Shown here piece by piece: positions 57,536 through 64,000 of a stretch of 64,000 nucleotides of DNA. The DNA comes from Phlebotomus papatasi (lineage: Eukaryota > Arthropoda > Insecta > Diptera > Psychodidae). The translations under genes and the position numbers were made by a program. How positions within the stretch are numbered: position 1 is the first letter of the stretch; each line of letters starts with the position of its first letter. The notes under the pieces were generated by a model, which did no database searches, was not told the origin of the DNA, and saw only the letters and a program-made list of their open reading frames with translations. The stretch is taken from positions 3,348,001-3,412,000 of the forward strand of contig NC_077224.1 in assembly GCF_024763615.1 (NCBI RefSeq). The letters run 5' to 3'.

Positions 57536-59282
57536 AGCCTTAATTCTAAGACCTTTTTTCTGAATGTGTATTTTTGTTAAAAAAGCACATCTGCTTAATC
57601 AAAAAGCATGATTATATTCCTATATTTTGCACTGCATTTTAATGCATCAGTTATCAATAATTCCTTTCAAATTTTCGTGTAAATAGCATACCAATCTATT
57701 TCTTAACAGCAAGCCCACGACTTTTCTGCATAAACACGTGAAAAATGCAGCTCGACAATCTACTGGCAAAATCAATTTAACTGCGAGGTTCACTGTCGAT
57801 AATCACATAATGATAAGCCTTCGAGCCTTCATCGGTGATCGTCACGTGAATAAATATTGAAATTATGGGTATTAAGTTACCAAAATTAGCAGGGTGCAAT
57901 TTATTCTGCGTGCCGAGTTGGTGAGCCTGGTAGCAATTTGTATAGGAAATCAATTTGGTGTTTAATTAAATGAAAATTTATGTTAGACGAAAGGAGGTAT
58001 AATGCTAAAAAAAAAAATCGAAGGTGTGCCTATGGTAAGGATGGGTGATCTTGCAGGGGGAGGGAGGATGTGTACTAAAAGATGGATATTCCAAAGTAGC
58101 CAGACATCTCTTTGCTCCCCTCGTGTTCACTCCAGGTAAAACAAATAACAGTAAATCGTGCTCCGATTTCTGTTCAAGTCATGTTTTAATGCGCGTCCAG
58201 CATCGAATTGCAACAGATCATCGCGTAATTATATTATACGCCATATACACACATTGAGTGGCTTTTGGGGCAGGGGAGGACCCCACCATGAGAGAGCCCA
58301 GATCAGGAGGCAGAGATGTGAGGCTCTAATGGTCTGGTCAAGATCGACGTTCGTCTCGTGGGTCTATCTTTTTTTTTTTATTGTACTACTCTCTTCTCTA
58401 CCTTCCTGACTCCAGAGCATAATCCTCCCTCCTAGCACTTACCTCCTCCAATCAGGCAATCACCTAGCACGGGTGATCTAGACATGAATTTCACGTGCAC
58501 CCAGCGGATGAGATGGGAAATCCAAAGAGAGAGCAGTCTCGTTGGGAATTATAGGAAGAAAGAAGAAAACTGTAATGTTGGCATTACATATAATTATTTT
58601 GAGAACACGAAGGATGAGCAATGAGAGTCTACAATGTGGTGCATCTATGAGGGAATTTCAGCAATAAAAATGAAGAAAAAAAAATAACACTGGGCTGGTA
58701 ATTCGATATTGTTGCATATACATATTGAGCGTCCACAGAAAAATTATGACTAGCCAAGAGAGAAAAGAGCAAATAATGCATTCCACCGTGGAATCAATCA
58801 ATTTCACTTTGGCTCCAATGCATTCTCGTTGAAGCGAGATCACGGAAGGGAACCCAATTGATGGAACGGAAGAAAGTGGACACAAAAGAACTATATGGTC
58901 AGGTTAGACTTTCACGAATCGGACAAAATTATTTATTTGTCCACAATTTTCACGTGAAACTTTTTCCCACAAAAAGCTCCCACTTCTTTCACTCTTGCCA
59001 CTCACAAATGTTTCATGCAACATTTGGCAGATATTGCAATTTGACAATAAGTGAAAAGGGTTGATATATCATAATTTTATTGTTATTTGAATGGTCAATA
59101 CACCTAGAAAAAATTTATGGTTAGTTTCATTGGTTTTCAAAGTTAAGAATTTGTTCCAGTTAATTTCCCTGATGGAAAAGTCCACAGAGTAAACGCATAC
59201 AGAGAGAAGAATCCCTTAGAAAAATAGTAAGCTAAAATTAATACAACAATGTGGGTTGAAATCAACCCATACCGATACTGTA
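57536..59282. other. Unique stretch, no gene recognised
   Basis: Mixed-composition DNA without recognised repeats. The segments near 57700-57870 and 58150-58340 are less AT-rich. Open frames at 58045-58409 show no domain. Could be regulatory, but nothing specific is supported. Confidence 0.4.
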
Positions 59283-59494
59283 ATACGGGCTTCAGACCTA
59301 AGGCTTAGCCATCTGGTTTAAGTCCTCTAATTCCTTATCAGCCACGATTTTTTAGGAAATTGTTGTTTTTAGGATTGAATATTGATGGCAAATGATCCAT
59401 TAGATTTTGAAAAATCAATAAAATTGCTTGTTACTTAGATTTTTGTGACCTTCGGGAACTGGGCTAAACCTCCAGTCTGAAGCCGGCATAAGGG
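59283..59494. mobile_element. MITE, ~212 bp
   Basis: ACGGGCTTCAGACCTAAGGC then TTAGCC on the left is mirrored by GGGCTAAACCTCCAGTCTGA then AGCCGGCATAAGGG on the right. A related half, CCCAGAGCTTCAGACCGG, is near 59645. Confidence 0.6.
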
Positions 59495-60326
59495 ATAGAA
59501 TCAATACCATAATGGGATAAATAAATACCATTGCTCCTAAACAACGGATTACCAAAGTTCAATATTCTATGAGGATAAATCCGGTGATCGTCTGTAGAAA
59601 TTTAATTTCAATTGAAAAATAAGAACAAATTTATTTTTGTCTTGCCCAGAGCTTCAGACCGGTTGTGGACCTTCCTTAAGAGGTCAGCTAAATTATGCTT
59701 TTTGATTTCCTGAAGATCGTTATTTTTTCGTTATATATTTGTTATATTCAAGAGATCAAAAAAAACATAATAAATGAATTAACATATTTTTAAAAATAAA
59801 ATATTCCACTCAATATAATTGTACTCTAAAATTTAAAACATTAAAAACTTAAGATATAAATGTGAATAAGATATTATTCACAAGTGCAATATATATAATC
59901 CTGATTAATTGACATACCCCAGTGAACACCAAATGCAATTTCAATTCAACCAAAAGCATATGTATTTTTAACTGAATCATGCTAAACTTAAAACGACGGT
60001 CGCGAGGTAGTGCTATTCCCATATATTTGGTTAGCACTTTTTGTTCAACATCTGCTAAGTCGTCAGCATAGTTTTGCTGATCGATTCAGTAAAAATACTA
60101 AAAATTTGCTGAAAATGCTTGTTTGCTCGCTGGGATTCTGAGATACATTCCAAAATCTTTTAATAGCATTTCCATAACGTTAATTTTACCGTTACGGTAA
60201 TGATTTAATCTAACATAGGTGTAACGTTTTTTAGGTGCATTAGGGTTTATATTTAAACGTGTAAGCCTTGATGGGACTCACCTAAATACGGTGAGTCAAT
60301 TGAACTGCGACTTTCCAAAACGCTAT
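59495..60326. other. AT-rich stretch, no gene recognised
   Basis: No gene. A small hairpin, ACTCACC-TAAATAC-GGTGAGT, lies near 60278-60298. Confidence 0.5.
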
Positions 60327-61268
60327 AGGGGAAAAAGTCTAAAGCGAGACAGTTTGGAAAGTGGGACGAAGCAGTGTGGAATGTGAGACACCTCCTTAAA
60401 AACTTGATAATAAATCAATAAAATATTTCAATTTTCGATAAAAAGATTTATAAACATAATTTTGTGATTATTTGAGAAGTTAAAAATGCAAAAGTCGTTA
60501 TTAAACAATCAAAGGGTGACTTACAAGAAGAATTTAAAAAATGTATTGCATGCGTGATATTCATAACCTTGACACGATAGTTGTCATTTTCTCTGTTTCT
60601 TATGCAAATTGCTAGGAAAATATAAAAGTGTTTTGTTTGATTTTTCGGCATAATTTGTGAAAAACTATTAAGTCCATAGTGAAAATCGAAGGACATACAT
60701 CCATTTAAAAGGTGAATAAAAAATATTTGTGAAATATTACATTTAAAAAGGATAGAAAAGTGACTTAATTTACTTGGACAAGTTGATTTTGTGAATGAAT
60801 TTGGTGGTTTTGTGCAGTGAAATCATGTTAACAAGGACGACAAAGATCCTTAAGTATCCGGAGAAATAGTTGCAACAGCAGTTAACAGCTGATAAGGACA
60901 AAATCTTTTGGAAAATGCTGCAAGGATTTCCAGATTCCGAAGACCACTTTTTCTGACAGAATGGATAGTAAAATATCGTAAAAACACCTGAGGGGCAATA
61001 ATTAATATCACTATGTCCAACTTTCCAAAATTTTTTGTCCCTCTTTCCAAAATTTTGTCCATCTTTTCAAAATGTGTTGTTTTCTAATTTAGTTGAATAT
61101 TCTAAATAATTGGTTGAAATATCTATTAAAAATTGTTAAGATTCTGTTAGAATATTTCACAAGCAATTTCATGATGCAAAGAAAATGAAAAAAAATATTT
61201 ATTCGGCTTAAAAATGCATTTGAAATTGAACTTTTTCTTAAGCGTCTCCCTTTCCACAATCCACCCTA
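60327..61268. mobile_element. Possible decayed TIR element, ~0.94 kb
   Basis: Left: CTATAGGGGAAAAAGTC, then TTTGGAAAGTGGGAC. Right: GTCTCCCTTTCCACAATCCA then CCCTAG, with TCCAACTTTCCAAAATTTT and GTCCCTCTTTCCAAAATTTT inside the right half. The inverse relationship is present but weak. No coding frame. Confidence 0.35.
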
Positions 61269-61339
61269 GTTTTTTTAAATTTCAAAATGAATTTTATTTG
61301 TCCAAAAGAGAAAAAAGTCAGAAATCTTTCAATATTTGA

Positions 61340-61424
61340 GAATTCCGGTAGATTTTCGAATAGGTTTGGCTTGGCTCTGGATTCCCTTTGTCTCTTCGAA
61401 AGGTTATTACTGAACGGAGACAAT
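61340..61424 (-). mobile_element. Family G end fragment
   Basis: AATTCCGGTAGATTTTCGAA, TAGGTTTGGCTTGGCTCTGG and CGAAAGGTTATTACTGAACG are the inverse of the family G left end at 16661-16735. Only one end is found. Confidence 0.6.
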
Positions 61425-62412
61425 ATTTGTCACATAGTTGATTGAGATACGTTCATCTCACAGGCCAATTGTAAAAGCTTTCTCCCACTTGTAAATGATA
61501 AACTGAACCGTTAATGTTTAACTTGATTGAAAGTTAAAGCGACCTGTAGGGGAATCCAGTAATTTTCGTGGCATTGTCACTCGTGAGTTCGAAACCAATC
61601 GAGCTTTTTTGTCATATCATATGAATTCGAAAATGCAATTCATTGAATTATTAATGAAATCCCTTTACTTGATGATTTTATGAAAATACAGTACGTCTTG
61701 GTTGATTTGTTTAACAAAACTTATTATGATTTGCATTGCCATAAATCTCAAATATGTGACTTCTGACAATGCTACGTGAGCTGAAGTGGCAATGTCACGG
61801 CTACAGAATCGCATTTTCGAAAAACTCTCCTAAGATTCGAACCCAATTTGTCATATGGCATTGCTAGAGCGTTACAGAATTCCCCTTCTGAAGTTAGTTA
61901 TAATTCAATTGACTTACCCTGTAATATTAAAATTTTTAGCCCAGGGATGATGTGTTGGGTGTGTCACAGGAATGAAGGATTAGGATTGGTGGGTTTGACC
62001 ATGTCGATCGAGTTAACAACTGTCGAATTGGTCGTACGCTCTAAGACCTACATTACAAATGCTATTTTTTGCATAGTTCCAAATGAATCTGGACCTAGCC
62101 ATAATTTAATTTTGATCAACAATTGTATTGTCTATACAAACTACATTACGTTAAAGCCTAGCTTAATTTAGAAATATGCAAAAATAGCGTTTCCAATTAG
62201 AAAAAAAATTTTCTAGGTGTAAATTTTTTTTGAATTTTAGATTAGTTAAAAATTTAATAATTCAATAAAAGAATATAATAAAAAATATAAAGTGTTTGGA
62301 GCCATAGGAGCCATAGTATGTTAGAAGCCTTCAAGATGCCCCTATATTTCGCCTTTTGTAAATTTTACGACGAAAAATAAATAAATAAAGAGATGTAGTT
62401 TGAAGTATATAA
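61425..62412. other. Non-coding stretch with weak repeats
   Basis: GTGGCATTGTCAC (about 61570) and GTGGCAATGTCAC (about 61782) recur, with TTCGAA and TTGTCATAT motifs around each. The frame at 61848-62171 has no recognisable domain. No gene is supported. Confidence 0.4.
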
Positions 62413-62787
62413 TATTAGATGAGATCATATATTCTGTCAGTAGAAGAGGTAAAAAGTTTGGAGTGGTATATCTCAGCTCCTGATGAACATAATTGGATGA
62501 GTGAACTATTGTTGGAAAGCTTGGTTCATTAGCTTTCAGAATCTGGTATATGTAATTGGCTATGGGTAAATCATGGTCATCCAGAACCATTTATGTCGAA
62601 GAAGACACTTTTTGCAGCGTCATTTTTGACCATCTACTGCTGGGACCAGGAGTGACCCACAATTCTCGCACAAGGACTATTTTTTAGAGGAACTCAAAGG
62701 GTATAATTTGTGGAAGAAACTTTTTTTTTGGACGTCTTACTTTTTTTATTCATCGACTTTTGCAAGAATTTTAACATTTTATACGCA
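62413..62787 (-). repeat. Inverted duplication, left arm (375 bp)
   Basis: This arm is the inverse of 62975-63349. The arms have equal length and about a dozen substitutions plus two compensating 1-base changes in homopolymers. A spacer of 187 bp separates them. Read on the minus strand it contains the degenerate zinc-ribbon frame and the downstream frame described for the right arm. Confidence 0.95.
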
Positions 62788-62974
62788 TAGAAAAAAATGA
62801 CAGAAATCCCTCTATTCCATTTTCTGGACAAACTAATGAAGATATCGACTTGGAATGTTCTAAGCACTCCCCCATAAGTTGATCCAAGGAATCCAAATAT
62901 CATATCAATTTCATCCCCACGTCTATCCTTCCCCTCCAGAAACCACTCTTTTAGGATTTTTGTAATTTTTTCCT

Positions 62975-63349
62975 TGCGTGTAAAATGTTAAAATTCTTGC
63001 AAAAGTCGATGAATAAAAAAAAGTAAGATGTCCAGAAAAAAGTTTCTTCCACAAATTATACCCTTTGAATTCCTCTAACGAACAGTCTAAGTGCGAGAAT
63101 TGTGGGTCACTCCTGGTCCCAGCAGTAGATGGTCAAATATGACGCTGCAAAAAGTGTCTTCTTCGACATAAATGGTTCTGGATGACCATGATTTACCCAT
63201 AGCCAATTACATATACCAGATTCTGAAAGCTAATGAACCAAGCTTTCCAACAATAGTTCACTCATCCAATTATGTTCATCAGGAACTGAGATATACCACT
63301 CCAAACTTTTTACCTCTTCTACTGACAGAATATATGATCTCATCTAATA
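62975..63349 (+). repeat. Inverted duplication, right arm (375 bp)
   Basis: Mate of 62413-62787, about 96-97% identical by eye. Sequence outside the arms does not match. It could be a foldback element or a local inverted duplication of part of a transposon. Confidence 0.95.
63086..63348 (+). pseudogene. Degenerate zinc-ribbon-like fragment
   Basis: One frame reads SKCENCGSLLVPAVDGQI, an in-frame TGA (63140-63142), then RCKKCLLRHKWFW. This is C-x2-C-x14-C-x2-C, the pattern of a zinc ribbon such as those at the N-terminus of some DNA transposases. The TGA probably replaces a Trp codon (TGG). After a +1 shift, an open frame from 63172 begins MVLDDHDLPIANYIYQILKA and runs to the arm end. It is identical at the protein level in the left arm over 59 residues, with one synonymous difference seen. 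The family is not recognised; an ISXO2/Merlin-type origin is a guess. Confidence 0.35.
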
Positions 63350-64000
63350 GATCACAAAAACTGTGAAGAAATTGCACTTTACTAGAAAATTTCCTCCAAT
63401 GCGCTGTCACGAAAAATAATATATTGAGATCATGAAAATATTGCCATAATCTCGTGGAAGAGCCATAGCTACAAAAAAAAAGTGAAAATAAGAGAAAAGA
63501 ATGAGCAAGTGAATGAATTGAAAAAGTGCATCGATGTTTTTTGTCTCTCCTGTGAGTTTTAGCAAAAAGCCAAAATGAAATGTAACGAAAGAGTTGAAGG
63601 TGGAAAGATGTTAGCATTGAGAAAATTCACAAGAGAATAGAAATTGTTGGGAGATGGTTGAGGTGAAAAAAAGGGAGGGTAGAAGAAAAAGAGCAAGTAA
63701 AAATAAATCTAAAATTGTTATATACGTAAAGAAGAGCATATGTAAGTTGGACCTGAATAAAAATATTAAGCGTCACGAATCTCATTCGCGCACGACTATT
63801 TTGCGTGAACCATGAAGAACGCGCGGATTCACATTTTTATTCCTTTGCCCCCCATACCACCCTCCTCTGGTGCATCTACCATTGCTCACATATCCCACAA
63901 TACTTTTTCCATTTGGGATGGGAGGATTGGGTGGAGTGAGAGATTCAAGAAAACGATTTTCTTGCATCTTCTCCAAAGCTCGAGATTATCTATGGCAATG
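63350..64000. other. Unique terminal stretch, no gene recognised
   Basis: Purine-rich on the + strand around 63460-63720, then mixed sequence to the window edge. Short open frames on the minus strand show no domain. No gene is supported. Confidence 0.4.

Noticed and set aside
61560..61860. tRNA-like or SINE sequence from GAGTTCGAAACC and GGGTTCGAATC-type B boxes
   Set aside because: No matching A box was found at the right distance on either strand and no tail is visible.

Overview
This window is a repeat-rich, AT-rich piece of a eukaryotic nuclear genome. The likely source is an arthropod, probably an insect and perhaps a dipteran, but that is an inference from the transposon landscape and base composition; no conserved host gene is present to fix it. 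I see no bacterial gene, rRNA, canonical tRNA, CRISPR array or complete protein-coding gene. Most open frames are chance frames in repeats or AT-rich DNA, so the window is best read as intergenic or large-intron DNA.

Layout. 0-11 kb: relatively unique DNA with a 93-bp direct repeat, a short MITE, a 0.95-kb terminal-inverted-repeat (TIR) element, and a 2.8-kb composite element (6764-9593) carrying copy A of a 1.83-kb element. 11-25 kb: many TIR elements, a tRNA-like SINE (19058-19286), a TTAA-flanked piggyBac-like MITE (19521-19947), a two-orientation array of ~20-bp units, and nested MITEs. 25-34 kb: a 172-bp tandem triplication, a ~262-bp palindrome-centred tandem array, MITEs and a non-LTR 3' tail. 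34.6-37.7 kb: a three-level nest with copy B of the 1.83-kb element at its core. 38-48 kb: unique islands, several MITEs, a hammerhead-ribozyme-like sequence at 42168-42218, and a 5'-truncated non-LTR reverse transcriptase end (44626-45202). 48.8-56.35 kb: a large 90-bp satellite with a 1760-bp higher-order repeat. 56.35-57.5 kb: a second array whose minus strand repeats a 5' splice-donor-like motif. 57.5-64 kb: unique DNA, further MITEs, and a 375-bp-arm inverted duplication carrying a degenerate zinc-ribbon-like frame.

Informal family labels used below: A (CGACCGGTTCCTC ends), B (GGGTAAGTGTGCC), C (TACAAGTTGGAC), D (TTTTAGATCAGGAAAATTTC foldback), E (the 1.83-kb element and relatives), F (TTAA piggyBac-like), G (TTCAGTAATAA), H (GGGGAAACTGGGGCA), I (GTGTCAATA), J (AATAGTGTCTTGGATAAAAG). 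The components form no operon or pathway; their relations are insertion order, homogenisation and shared ends.
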